64,000 nt of DNA from Sympetrum striolatum. Taxonomy: Eukaryota > Arthropoda > Insecta > Odonata > Libellulidae. Within the stretch, counting starts at the first letter, position 1; each line of letters starts with the position of its first letter. The notes below the pieces were generated by a model. That model searched no databases, had not been told where the DNA came from, and saw nothing but the letters and a program-made list of their open reading frames with translations. Location: NCBI GenBank assembly GCA_947579665.1, contig OX388349.1:71304841-71368840 (forward strand), read 5' to 3'. This document shows positions 24,863 through 37,303 of this stretch, piece by piece. The position numbers and the translations under genes are program-made.

Positions 24863-27130
24863 AATTATCTTCGAGGGTGTCTTTATAGTTTTCGTTGAAC
24901 ATACACGGCTTCCAGCGACCCCTCGAATTTCAACTCTCCAATCTGCCGGGAAGTGCCTAAAACAAATTTCCGAAAATCCTATGAAGCCATTCTCGTCGGC
25001 TTTCGCTGCAACGTAGTGCAGCGATGCCCCTCTTTCCCGTCACCGCTCTTCACCTGTAACGCGTCATCTGAAGGTGTTCACTTCGGAAAAAGAACCCCCG
25101 CGCAAAGTCAAGTTAGTTAGAACCAAAAGCGGCAGGAATAGCGACTCAACGAAGGAAAAGTTAAGCCCAGTAATTGGTGTTAAGGTAAGTTGGGTAATGG
25201 TAAGAACATTGGTATATATAAAAATAGTGCAGTAGTTTTCTTAGGGGGTTCAGTGAACCAGTGAGCCCAATGGACCCGCCGCTACTGAATGTTTAACATC
25301 AAAAGCCAATGTTACTATGTCAAATTTTAATAGGACAAAATATATAATACCTAAGAAAGTAAAGTTCACCATCAATTGATTCCCAACTAACCTAAATATG
25401 AATCTAAATTAATATTTAATAGTTGTCTAGCAAATATTTCATTCAATCACAATTAAAAATTTACAAAAAATGACACATCTGCTCGTATAATCAATATTTT
25501 ACTTTATCTATCACAGAAGCACATAAATGCTCGGTAGAATTATTCAAATGAGCGAATACATATTCCAATATTCGAAATGAGTACCCTGATACACGAAGGT
25601 AATACGAAGAATTTACAAAAATAGAACTAAATGAAAAAATAAACTGTCATGGAATTACACTCGATTTATATCATGGGAACACAAACAACCTCATTATAAA
25701 ATTGAATGTATTCCAGGGATAAATCAATCTATACTCGACACCACTTCGTTCCATCATCATCTGGATTGATTACTCAATTATCTATAATGGCAGCAATCAC
25801 TGGGATGTAATAACGTACTTCGCCAGGATCAATTTCCTGCACATGAGCTGCACAAATCCGCAGTAAACCGCACAGCGGTGCGTGCTTGCGCCGATAAGTG
25901 TGACGGGTTGACCGACCTAATCGAAGCCGCTCCTCCCCAAGCAGGAGAGACATGGCCCAAATGAGACTCTCATTAATTAGAAGTGGGAGCAAAAGATGGG
26001 AGGGAAGGGTAGGAAAAAACAGGGCATACAAGGGAATCGGAAAATTAAAGGAGGTAGTAAAAACAAACGGATTCGGGGATTAAAGGAGATAATAAATAGA
26101 GGGAATGATGAAGGGAAAAACAGTTACCCTTTCGGTTTCGCAATGTATTACATCGGAGACAATCGTGAGAAGTCATGAATTTGCCAGCGTTTTTCTCGAA
26201 AGAGAAAATTTCATGAGAGACGGGAAGAAAAACCTTTGGATTAATGTATAACTCATTCTAGATTTATAAGGTACCTCGTGGAAGGGTTGTTTCAGAGTTT
26301 CAGTGAAACCAAGCTAAAAAGATGACTTTAAACAAAGAGACCAATATAATGATGATGAATGAAAAAAACGGTTGGTTCCCTTTAAATAGCTAGATTGCGA
26401 TATTGACTTTGGTAATGAATATAAACAACCGATTTAAATGCCTAGATATTGAAAATATATTATAACATTTCTGGTACGCAGTCATGAGGTAATTCAATCA
26501 GCGTTTTATTTAAGAGACGTTAAGTATTTAAATATAGAAAAAACCAAAGGATTCCAATCTCCTGTGTGGAAGTTACTTCCCTTAAATTGATAATTAGAAC
26601 GTGATACGCGAGCACTACCGCTCCGTTGAGATCGTTGAATTACCTCAAAATAATAAAAAGGTTAGAATGTAACCGTTGTCACTTTATGAAGCAGCAGATC
26701 TGCGAGAGAAGTTGATAATTTATATACATAAAACGAAGAGCGGACAGGGTATCGGATAAAAACGGTGAGACAAAGCGTTTTATATTGATACTCTCGCATT
26801 CTTGGAAGGTTACGAGGAAAAATAGGAAGCTCCATAATATCTTTTGCTCCAGCTGCTTCCGCAGCCTTACGTAACCTACTTCAAATATAAAACATCCTTC
26901 GCCGAATTCACTTGATGAGGAAAATGGAATCAAGGAAAAGGGTGAATCTTCGGAGCCCTTAAAGTAGAGGAAAGAGATTTGAAGATGTAAAACAATCCGA
27001 TTGAGACTGAGTAGGAAATTCGCCAAAGTAACAAATTTATTTCCAAACCTGAATTATACGATGGAGCTCATTACGTGACTCTTAACGTTTAGAAGTTTCA
27101 TATTTCTAAGGCCAAAGGCGCGCCAAATGA
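24863..27130. other. Non-coding DNA with a possible hAT-end fragment
   Basis: No gene recognised. Around 25229-25285 a 57-bp segment begins CAGTAG, contains AGGGGGTTCAGTGAACC and ends GGACCCGCCGCTACTG, which resembles a hAT-type terminus; without a convincing 8-bp duplication it is only a candidate remnant. A short CpG-rich patch lies near 24980-25130. Confidence 0.4.
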
Positions 27131-27203
27131 AATTAATACTAAGAAATTAGTAAAGCACTTCGTAATTTCTTATTATGGCTTTCCACGAAGTCCGGCCTAA
27201 TAC
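27131..27203 (+). mobile_element. Hairpin terminus of a dispersed element, copy 2 (Helitron 3'-end-like)
   Basis: The stem TAAGAAATTA (27140-27149) with TAATTTCTTA (27163-27172) is followed by TGGCTTTCCACGAAGTCCGG and then CTAAT (27197-27201). The block matches copy 1 on its minus strand almost base for base, while the stem sequence differs yet still pairs. The distance from the outer stem edge (27175) to CTAA is 21 nt, as in copy 1. No upstream body shared with copy 1 was found, so only the terminus is conserved between them. Confidence 0.5.
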
Positions 27204-28414
27204 CATAGAAATCAATACTCATTACAATGGCTTTCATGGAAAAGACCTATCGCAAACAGGATATTGGAAATTGTAACTTCAACAAGGAAAAGAGATGCTT
27301 AACTGGAACGCGAGCTTATGAGGAAGGATTCCTAGAAATATGATTCGAAAGAACAAAATTATAAGTATTCCATGGGTAAAATTCAGGACCAAAGAGAAAT
27401 AAAATTCTAAATAATACTTAAGATATTTGCTGCGCGTTGGATGTATTTAATATTTCCCAGGATAAGTGACTTTTACCTCATCCCTTCTTTCTTTAGCTGA
27501 ATTTATTTGCGATTTCGTAATAATTTAATATAATTATTCGTTCAAAATAATTGAGAGACTTTAAATATTAAAGTATATTTTTATTGACGAATTAACGTAA
27601 TAAAGCCCATTAATAAAAATAGTAAGTTTCAAAAAGTAAACAACTATAAAATTTTAATGAAGATTTCTTGGTGATCACAGAAAACCTATCCTGGCATTAT
27701 TAAAACCGGTGCTTCCCTCTCGTTCTCCATGCTCTTATGAAACGGAACTCTTTACAACTACAGACTTCATAACAGAATTATACCCCATGGAGGAATTAAA
27801 TGAAATTGAGCGAGCATATTCCTCCATAATACCGAACCTACTCATACCAACGCTATAATAACCACATTGAATATGGCGTTTGTTTCGCACCACATCTGCT
27901 CCTTCGACGAAACCCTGTTCAACGGCTGTTTAGATTGAACGCTTCTGACGCCTCACCCACGACAACACCCCCGTGGTTCTTCCACGAACATCACATTGCG
28001 ACAACTTAGCGCTTCCAAAGCCCCTCGTTTACCTACGGCCTTTTGCGGTATCCTGCTATAACGAGGAACACCCTCCTCTTCGCACTGGAAAAAGACCTCA
28101 ATTCTGCGAGGCGTGTTGTCCCCGACTACTTGCGACAGTTACGCAAGAGAAGCTGTTGCTACGCATACAAGCAATTCGGCTCCAGAGGGAGACATAATTC
28201 GATGCGGACGGTGTGCGCTGAAATATACACGGACATCCAATTCACGATGCTATCTTCCTTATTTACACATCCCAATTAGCATTTCAAAGAAATAACAAAG
28301 ATAAAGATAAGTAACGACAATAAGTAAGAGTACAAAACAATATAAAACTTGTAAACTCTAATACAAGATTATTTCTTTGATTTCTTTCTTTCTCCATTGT
28401 TCCAATGCTTATGC
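27204..28414. other. Non-coding DNA
   Basis: No gene recognised. About 27880-28230 is GC-richer with overlapping short plus-strand frames in three phases, a sign of low stop density rather than coding. Confidence 0.5.
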
Positions 28415-28425
28415 ATTCCAAAGAT
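28415..28425 (+). repeat. Target-site duplication of the SINE, left
   Basis: ATTCCAAAGAT, exactly repeated at 28561-28571. Confidence 0.88.
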
Positions 28426-28560
28426 AGTAGTAGTAGTAGTACTGTTAAAAGTGCTTCGACAGCTTAGGTCATTTCGCACATTGGCTCCCACCGGAAATCG
28501 AACCCGGGACCGCTTTCACCAAAGGGGAACGCGCTGTCCACATGACTATCCGGGAGCCCT
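28426..28560 (-). mobile_element. tRNA-derived SINE, complete copy
   Basis: Minus-strand order: tRNA-like head (28558-28483, 76 nt), body of about 40 nt, then a TAC-repeat tail (28426-28441). The head has a perfect 7-bp acceptor stem GGCTCCC/GGGAGCC, an A-box region GATAGTCATGTGGA and B-box GGGTTCGATTTCC. The anticodon-to-T region resembles a valine tRNA (GCGTTC...GAAAG.GGTCCC.GGTTCG), but the anticodon arm does not pair properly. It is a SINE head rather than a working tRNA gene. Pol III would transcribe it from the internal boxes; a partner LINE would supply RT. Perfect 11-bp target duplications on both sides and the intact acceptor stem suggest recent insertion. A diverged copy lies at 45779-45890. 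Confidence 0.88.
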
Positions 28561-28571
28561 ATTCCAAAGAT
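28561..28571 (+). repeat. Target-site duplication of the SINE, right
   Basis: ATTCCAAAGAT, identical to 28415-28425, immediately beyond the tRNA-like head. Confidence 0.88.
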
Positions 28572-31500
28572 TACTCAAATTTAGATAAAGGCATTATTAA
28601 TATAAGCACATACGGAAGTGAAGAAAACAGTTTACGGAAGGAGAAAAACGTGACTTTATATTCAAAGTAACAAGTTGTGGTTTAAAAACGCTAAATCACA
28701 ACAATAAAAAATGAAAATTGAGAATATAATGTTTTAAAGTAGCTTTCAAGTAAGCAACATATGTACGCACTTTATTTTGACCCTTGCAAATGTTGGAAAT
28801 TAGCATAATTGTATTTTAGGTTAGGAGAGAGAACGACACAAAGGATTTACGGAATGGGTATCCTTATGAATTTCTTTTTTTGATACTGGCCAAGATAGCA
28901 CGACCTCATTAAAAATCATACAAACTACAAATAAGAACGATACATGTCTAGGATCAAATTCAGGCCTAAAATTCTAATGCGAACAATGACAACAATGAGT
29001 ATATTGCATAAATAAGCATGCAAAATCAGGATACCAATTACGGAAAGCAGTCTGAGATAAGAACGCTATTATTCTGGTTATAAAAATATCTTATATTTTG
29101 CAGACTAGCTGCAAATTACTCTACATCATTTATTTCGACCCTTTACATTTGCATTTCATTATGAGACTAATTTGACTATCCTAATATCAGTTTCCGTAGC
29201 CGGAACAAGTTGATGAAACACGGATTTGGACAACGTTTACTCTTTTTTTTATTTTCCCTCTCCTTTCCCTCCTTAATTATCCCTTTTTCTTCCTAGCGTC
29301 CTCCAATAGTTTATTACGCTACCTCTTAAACCTCCGAATCCAACCCATCCATTTTTCCCGTTCCTCCGTAATTTCACTAATTAAGCCTCATTCTATTCTG
29401 CTACAGCTTTCCCTCTTTCGCAATCCTTTTCCCCCATTATCCCCCTTAGCAGCCTTATGTTCTTCCAAAATCCGAGCCGCCTTCCCTTTATAATTGAATT
29501 TTTGCGGAAATGGACGAGAAAAGTGAGTCAGGTTATAGCGTGATACATTTAACTTGGCTCGTGTCTTATTGATAGCTAAACGTGAGCGAAATTAAAACTC
29601 AATTTGAGAATACGCTCTTTTCGGCACTAAAATTCCCCTTTAATTGAGAAATCTGAATATATATGGTGCCTAAAATAACATTTCACCATACATGTGTTAT
29701 TACAACATTAACGAAAACAAAACAAGATTATTTTCAGATATTACCTTAATTACTATCTTTTTCAGAAACGATTTCTGGAATTAAAGAAGTTAGGTTCAAC
29801 TAAATTGAGGCATTTATATTTCCAAAGAAAACCAAAAGAATGGCTAGGCTTATAATTTGAACTGATTTTAATACTAATTACGATCCAATTTCGAACTACG
29901 CCCTCCTTAATCCAATAATCTACTTTAAGATCCAGTTCTGTCCCTTGGGTCTGATTTAAACATGCCTAAATTGGATGACGTAATCTCACAACGGCTCCTA
30001 ATACAGCCTCTCCAACAGAGAAGAGATTTTCGATTAAAATATTTTACTCACAGTAAATGTTGCCATAGCGGTCGCATGTTGTATTGATCATATCCATCAC
30101 TCCGATAAATCTTTATTCCTTGTTCTCGAAGCTAAAATTGTCCAACAATATAAAATTAATTATCTTCGCAGCAGTGTTATTTCAAATTCAAATGAAGCGC
30201 TTCTGATGGCGTCTGAAATAATGGTTTAATTGTTTGAACAAGCAGCTTCGTCACTCTATAACATTTTTCTTTCTTGGTTTTCGGAAAAAATCCTAAATTT
30301 AGTAACATATTTCAAGAATACTAGTATAAATCTAACTAATTATGACCTATTTACAAATACATCCAAAATGAAATAAATGATAGCTATGGAATTCTTAAAC
30401 ATTCAATAGTAAATAAAAGAATCTATGTGATTCGAAAGACATTATCTACGGCGGTGGTAATTAACATTGCCTCCAGAATTCTCAAAAGGTGATCTCACGC
30501 TCACTTGCAGAATATCAACTTTTTGTAAACAATCGAGGATTCTCTTTCAGCAGCATTTGATTACAAAGGAAAATTGAACTGAGATAATCTGCCGTGAAAC
30601 TTCACAACAAATAATTTATCACTCAGTCGCTGCAGCTATGTGGAAAGTATTTCCTTTTTATCGCAACGTACCGCATCTCCTGAGCAAACTTCTCGAATCT
30701 CCAGAGATGCTGGCACCTCAGTTTAAGAGCCACTCATCTAAGCAATATCGATCGATTTCAGAACTCACACAATTCTTCGTTTATCTTCCAGTCAACTTTC
30801 GAACCCGATGAAGCTCCGATGCTTGCCATACTCTCATAGAGAAGAAGCTAATCTGGACCAAGGGCCAATCGAGAGACACTCCTTGGAATGATATCCTCTT
30901 CTTCCCTCATAATGCCACAGAGTGGAAGGGGAGGGTTTCATAAATGATAGATGCGCTGGAGCACCGGGTGCAGAAATTGAGGAGGGCGACGGAACCTGTC
31001 AGAGGAGAAGTTAATACAGAAGGTGTATCATAGGGCGGGTTAAGAATGACAGGACCCGTTTCAGTGGAGACCCTAAGAAATGGGATTTTAGGAGCCGAGT
31101 AAAAAAGCGAAGAAGATGGGAATATTACACCAAATGGAACGTTTTCAAGTTGGTGATGTGTGACGCAAGATGGTACACTCGAGAGGGAAATGCGTTAGCA
31201 AATGATGCCTGAAAGGACTGTTGCGAATAGTGCACAACATCGCCAGATGACGGCGAATATAGCTGAAAAACAGAGAATATTATAAAACGTTGATCTTTTT
31301 TGGATGAATTCATTTCTGTAACGAATAGGATAATATAGAGAAACAATACTTCAGTCTTAATCTTTTCCTACATTAAAAATGCAAAGGAAACAATATCAAG
31401 GACCAAAATTATAACAACTGTAATTCTATACACGGGAGTACGATGTTATATAACATAAATTCCATCGCGAGTCATTGAATTGCTGAGAGATTTTAATTCA

Positions 31501-33427
31501 CGAACTTAGCGTTTTAAGATTTTAATATGAGAAGATTATTAAGAAGAGCTAAAACTAGCTTGTTTTGAAGCCCATTCATTCCTTTATTTTCAAAGAAAAT
31601 GCAGTTAAGAAGTTAAAGAAAATAAAACTAGGCCACAATACCAGTAATTCATTCAACTTCTAACTTCTCTCTAAAAAGATCATCATTTTAGCGGAGAGAT
31701 ACTGATGATACCTTGAATATTGCAAATCTGGAGGATGGTCTTACATATATAAACGTGCTCTCATGTCCAATCTCCATCAGCTATCATCGTCATTAATTGC
31801 CCTCTAGAGGGTATGTGCATTGTAAAATTTATATATGACCACTTCCTTTCCGAACAAATTACCTCCTTTCAAATCACCTAAGAACAGAGGATCCCATCGT
31901 ATTCATCGCTTTTCTAAAAACCCTTACTCCAATTTTCCTTTCTCAATTAATTTTCCTTTCAAGATCTGATCCGCCCACTTTTTCAGATGCCGCTTCCCCC
32001 ACCAATCAAGGGCCTCTTCTCATGCCTAGAAACGTCAATAATTATAATGAAATGAAAAGGTAGAAAAAATAAATATTTCTTTTGTTCTACAGTAATACTC
32101 TTTTAACCTTGTATAGTATTCATTTATCTGGCATAGTAACATTCAAGTTATCCGTAATATTTTAATTAAAAACTAGAAAAGCATTCGAGATGTAATTACG
32201 TGACCAAAACATTCGAACAACGTAATGTATTATGCAACCAAACTAACAATAGAAACAATAATAATAACCTAAAACTTAAGTTTAAAAGACGATTAGTCGC
32301 TATCCAATTATCACATTAAATTCTAATGTTATAAATTATTATAAAATAATTTGGTCATACCTTTCATGAAACCATATCTATATTCTGAGAGGAAAATAAA
32401 GATTTCCTGAGCAATTCTAGTTAACCGTTGATTTGTTTCTAAGATAATATCTACCCACATTTTATCGATAAACCTTAGTTATGATTTCCATCTTGCAAAA
32501 TTGGCACCAATTACATTTCGAATAAAAATCCATTGCAGCTATTTAGCAAGAAGAAGCAGAAGTAGCTGCACGAAATAACAGAGAATTTAACTGAAAGTAA
32601 CGCGTAAAAAGATTTGAAAGAAATCCAAGAATTTAGGATTTCGGGTCAGGTCGCCCTCTTAACCCTTAAAATAAAAAAGGCGCACTAACGAGCTTCTGTG
32701 ATAGACCTTTTTTTATTATCCTCGGAACGTGACGCAAGACTCCGTGGCGAATGGCCGTAGGGTGCGCGCGTGACGCTCCGAGCGGGACTTGAGATGGATT
32801 GCATAACGAATATATCCGTAGAGCGGTTAGCGCACATCTGAAGAGAGCTCACGATGCTTACTAATGACCGAGATGCTAAATGCATCACGGATTAGAGAAG
32901 GGATATCCAACATAAGTTATTCGTGAAATTAAGAACATAGTCCCAGTTCTATGCAAATGGCAGCAAAGAAATTCGGAAAGAAGGCTTTGAATTTTAAGTT
33001 TAGCTTTATTCTTCCTCTCTTAGGCAATATCGAGCCTAAACTATAACACACTTCAAAACTATACGGCCTTCATAAATTTTGATTAATGGAATCTATCATA
33101 TCAAAACGAAAATAATGATGTAGAACTGCATTGTCATAATGATAATGTATATGCACGACAATAAATAATTCTACATTATACGCACCCAAATGTAATATTA
33201 GAAATAAGCTTCTGAAAAACGGTGTACAAATACATCTAACGGAAATATAATACTTCCAACTCTGGTCGGCTTCGGCCTCGGAGAAATAATAGTTACTAAA
33301 AGAATAAATTTTTACAGTTTGTCATAGAGGTAATGCAACAATAAGTTGAGTAATCTCAGCAATACTTTAAAGGTAAAGAAACGTTTTTGAAGATAATATA
33401 CCAAGCTATAGTATTAGTAATAACAAT
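28572..33427. other. Long non-coding stretch with a pyrimidine-rich tract
   Basis: About 29235-29475 is dominated by C and T on the plus strand, apart from short interruptions. A 12-bp palindrome CCCTCTAGAGGG sits at 31800-31811. A CpG-richer patch occurs near 32690-32800. No exon, SINE or transposon end was recognised in the remaining sequence. Confidence 0.5.
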
Positions 33428-33465
33428 CGTCTTTATTTGGGCGAGATTGAGACTAAAAGTCTGGA
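33428..33465 (-). mobile_element. Short LINE 3'-end remnant
   Basis: GTCTTTATTTGGGCGAGATTGAGACTAAAAGTCT matches the 3' terminus of the minus-strand LINE starting at 35471, including the GCGAGATTGAGACT block and the AGACT/AGTCT hairpin (33450-33454 with 33458-33462). Homology fades after about 40 bp, so this is a heavily 5'-truncated or eroded copy. Confidence 0.55.
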
Positions 33466-35470
33466 AAAACCACACATAAAAAATTACTCCAATACCTAAT
33501 ATATGCACATGCGTTGAACCTTTCTCTACCTCAGAAACTAACGAAATAATATACTTTTCTCAATAGAAAAACGTCCGCCAAAATTTAAAGAAATGTGAAT
33601 ACAATCACTTCTTTGACCTGAATTTGCCAATTAAAGTTAACCAAAAAATAACTTTCTGCATTAAAAAGCACTGCAAAAAATATACCTAGTTTAATAAATA
33701 ATTCATTTAAGAAAAGTTTAAGAATTCCTGTTAAATAATCATACGCCGAATCTAAATATGAGAACCATGAAGAAAATTCTAATTTATGAGAAAAATCTGT
33801 TCCACGACATTCAAATTCTACTTGACAACCCATATTCATTATATTAATTAGATAACGTTCTAAAGATGTTCTAATAGCTAAATTAATATACCTATGTCCT
33901 ATATGCTAGTGCATCAATTAAGAGCAGCAGCAGAAATAAAAAAGATAAGCAGCGAGTCAGCGTAAACTATTAATACTGCATAATGCGCTATAAAGAGAGA
34001 CGCCAAAGGCCGTCGGAGGCATTCAACGTTCTGACTCCATAAATCCATGCATTTTTTCCTACTTGGATATAAATTAAGGCAGCAGATGTTTCCTAGGTCT
34101 CTCGAAAAAAATGAATAAAAAACAAGGCACGAGGGTCTACGCTATAATTGTGTTATGTCTCCTGCCATTCGCATTTTCTTTCGATGAGAAAAAGAAGATA
34201 ACGCCTCGCGTGAGCACGTCACTTTTTTATTCACGGATATGACACATCGGAGACCTCTTTCTGTGAACGCCACGAACAGACGATTTCGCAAGTTGCTTTC
34301 ATATGCGGCCTTCCTTTAATAGTCACTGCCTCAGTTTTCTAAAGCGTTGGAGTCAACATTTTCGGAAGGTTTCATCTTACAGAAAGATTAAATTTCATAA
34401 GAAAATAGAAAAAATTAAACAGAATCACTGCTTTATCTCTCAAAGATTAAATACTGAAAAGATAAATTATATAAATGAACGAGATCCTAGAGCAGCCAAA
34501 TGATTGGGAGCAAAGGAAATTATGCCCACAGATATTCATGTGTTTTATTGTTTACAGGCCATTTTGATCTTAATGAAAGCAGAACATTGTATGATCTGAT
34601 GCTGTTCCAGCATTTTTAGAGGAAATAAGGACTTACGCGTCCTATCTGATACATTATACATAGTGTGATTGTAAAGATTTTTCAAAGACCACAACGGACA
34701 TTATTATAAAACCAAAACGAGTAATTGGGAAATACCAGTATTTCTCCAACACATTTCTTTGGTACCTACATTATTCAATGAAAAAATATCGGATAAACTC
34801 ATTAAGAAAAGTATACTTAAAGACGATTATAAGGAAATCAAGTAAACATTATGTATTGAGAAGCAATACATCGTGATACGACCTATATAGCTTACACCAA
34901 GATAACACAATCTAAAATATGAACAACGAGCATGACTAAATAGTCTCTAATTAATTCCTTCAATACCTTGGGAAAACATTCCACAAAAAGGAACACGCTA
35001 GCAATAAACGTCGCTCTAATAATGGTTCGCAAATAATTCTGGTTTACTGCCGCATGTGCATAGCGACCCGAACAGATCGAGAGGTAAACCTAAGGGCTAT
35101 TGGGGATGATACTGCCCATATAAAGTACGATGAGGCCCACCTGGCTGCAATTAAGTTCTAAGTCTCCACACATTTTCATTCCGGAAACATCGCACTTTGC
35201 GTGGACAAAATAGCCACTGCCCGCTCAGGAAGGTAATGGGGCAGCTCTACGAACGGAAATGTGAACTCGTCGCCCAACGAAGCTGCTTAGGCAGCACATG
35301 TGCTACTCTAGTGCGTGCTTACACTAACAGATGGCGACGACATTCCACGGGCAGTAGGGGAACGTCTCTAAAATTAAGGATTTAGAACCCGGAAAAATGC
35401 GAAAATTGATTGAAAATAAAAGAAATACGGTGTAAAAAACAATGAAAAATGCATTTTATTAAAATTATTA
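33466..35470. other. Non-coding DNA
   Basis: AT-rich. Short frames (for example minus 33585-33839) show no recognisable motif. No repeat seen. Confidence 0.5.
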
Positions 35471-36156
35471 GGGTCTTTATTATAGGCGAGATTGAGACTA
35501 AAAAGTCTCCTCTTCCATCTAACCTGTCGTTAAGTTGTTACATTATTACAAGTATATTACATGTATCAATGAAACTTAGAGGAAAATAGAAGAAAATGTA
35601 AGAAGGGATTGCGGATGTAAAAAAACCTAAGAAAAGCTTAGGAAAAAATATCCGCGGCAGGAAAACACCCACAAACAAGGGGGGGTGTGAAAAAGCTGCG
35701 CAAACCTACCGATAGCAAAAACTAAAAGTCATTAAAGAAAACAATGTACACATAACCTGAAGAATTACAAGAAATGTTAGAGACATATTATCAAGACAAA
35801 TGATGAAAGTTGATAAAAAATGAAATGCAGAGAATACAGATAAAAAATATGACGTAACTAGAAAAAAGCAAAATAAAACACAATCAATCCAAAATAACGC
35901 TCTACAATAATTACGTAAGAGAGTGATGATTTAGGCATAAAAAATAATCTAAAGTAAGTTAATATTATGGAAATAAAAAATAGGAAAAAGAAAAGGCTAT
36001 ACTAGATGTAAACTGTAGTACCAAAAACGAACAAAATATTCCAAAGTAAAGAAAAAATTTTGAAGTGTTGTTCCGTTCAGCATGAAGAAAAAAAGAAAAA
36101 ACGAACTTGACTTGAACTTGGTAAAATTTAAAATGCTATGATGGAGATAATTAGCG

Positions 36157-36405
36157 TTATTGATTCTCTAGAAGATACGAAAGGCATCTCCTCTTGAAAG
36201 TGTGGATAGAACAGGAAGATTTGATACTATGCGGAAGGGCGCTCCATAAATTAACTGAAGTCACTGAAAAGGATTTATGAAGCATTTCCGTCCTGTGATT
36301 TGGAATGAGTAGATTGTTTCTTCCTCTAGTGTTGCAATTATGTACCGACCCTAAACTGACTAATTCTGAAAAGAGGTAATCGAGAGTTTTATAATCGCAT
36401 GACAC
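36157..36405 (-). pseudogene. LINE ORF2 C-terminal segment
   Basis: The 82-codon stretch carries TRGRNNLLIP, then SVNLWSALPHSIKSS and a final FKRRCLSYLLE. This is the extreme C-terminus of CR1/L2/Jockey-type RT proteins, where a WN.LP..I pattern is usual. Here W-S-A-LP keeps it, and the stop is where the family normally ends, so the 3' UTR begins at 36156. It lies in a different frame from the two upstream pieces. Confidence 0.75.
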
Positions 36406-36622
36406 GGTAAGTTGTTGTTAAGATGTGTAATTTTCGATGATAAGCGAGCTTGAACCAAGACAATTTCTCAAACGCACCCGAGATATGGTCAAATTTCTTT
36501 CAAGTTAAAGATAAACCGAACAGATTCATTCTGGGCACGCTGCAATTTGGTTGCTAAAACTTTGGATATTCCTTGGTAAAAAATATCACCGTAATCAAAG
36601 AGTGGCATGATTAAAGAATTTA

Positions 36623-36835
36623 TCAGTTGAGCTTTAATCGAAGGAAACTTCCTAGGCATCTAATTGAAGAATAAACTTTTTTACACACATTAACGATGTG
36701 TTCCGACCACGTAAGATTATTATTAATGATAACAACCAGATTATTCACAGAGTCGCAGAATGTGATCTGCAATTTGTCTAACGTGAGCTTTGCATCGTTA
36801 TCTTGCGTAAGCCTTTTTATCAACTTGGGTGTCAA
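36623..36835 (-). pseudogene. LINE RT thumb segment
   Basis: KLTLDKLQITFCDSVNNLVVIINNNLTWSEHI followed by a conserved cysteine-lysine and SIRCLGSFLR matches the post-catalytic thumb region of CR1/L2-type RTs (V..LGV.ID..L.W..H pattern). The glycine-like and aspartate positions are altered (VIINNN), in line with decay. Its frame differs from the YADD piece, so an indel lies near 36840-36880. Confidence 0.75.
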
Positions 36836-36881
36836 TGGCTTGCGATTTTGAAGGATTTATTTTAAAAAATTTGTCTTTACT

Positions 36882-37103
36882 CTAGTTATTAATTTGTTCG
36901 AGGTCATGATTAACGTGCTGTATGTATTCAGGGAAGCCTGAAATCATGGTATCGATGTATATCAGTAAGTCGTCTGCGTATAAATGATGCTTACAATGCT
37001 TAATTACTTGAGGACAGTCATTAATAAACAGAGAAAACAAAATCCCTGTGGGATCCCACAATTGATTACTTACCTTATCTCTTCGGATGGCCACAAGTAA
37101 CAC
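36882..37103 (-). pseudogene. LINE RT palm segment with YADD
   Basis: FSLFINDCPQVIKHCKHHLYADDLLIYID is RT motif B'-C: the YADD catalytic aspartates are encoded at 36969-36980 on the minus strand. The expected GVPQGS segment just before it is garbled (LWDPTGI), which points to an indel or substitutions there. The 37103 start is only where the open frame begins, not a real initiation codon. Sequence upstream to about 37303 is open but does not align convincingly to RT. Confidence 0.8.
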
Positions 37104-37303
37104 TAAGGTGCAGAAATAACCAATGGGTCAATAAAGACTTCAGGCTGCACTAGAGGCGCATTGCTAATATTTAAATAGTGAAACATCCAACTTGGATGAA
37201 AGAAAACGACTTTGATCGTAAATCTATGAGAGAGTATAACTACTCGTAGTACTACCTGAAGGTAACAACGATATACGATCATCAAATAATTTAAGTTGTT
37301 CAA

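Larger units (their letters stand above)
35471..37303 (-). mobile_element. 5'-truncated CR1/L2-like LINE, decayed
   Basis: A minus-strand non-LTR element with RT remains spread over three reading frames (36882-37103, 36623-36835, 36157-36405), then a 3' UTR of about 690 bp ending near 35471. The RT palm is clear: FSLFINDCPQV followed by YADD at 36980-36969. The thumb piece is CDSVNNLVVIINNNLTWSEHI. The C-terminal piece (TRGRNNLLIP, SVNLWSALPHSIK) is typical of CR1/L2-type elements. The 3' UTR holds two hairpins and the block GCGGCAGGAAAACACCCACA (35655-35674). At least two frameshifts and the loss of everything upstream of the palm make it inactive. The 5' boundary near 37.3 kb is approximate. 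Confidence 0.8.

Noticed and set aside
25229..25285. Possible solo hAT element (CAGTAG...CTACTG).
   Set aside because: Inverted ends are only six bases and the flanking 8-mers do not match; kept only as a remark.
32815..32850. A-box-like TAGAGCGGTTAGCGC, and a similar string at 9265.
   Set aside because: No B-box, acceptor pairing or target duplication at suitable distance; short matches are expected by chance.
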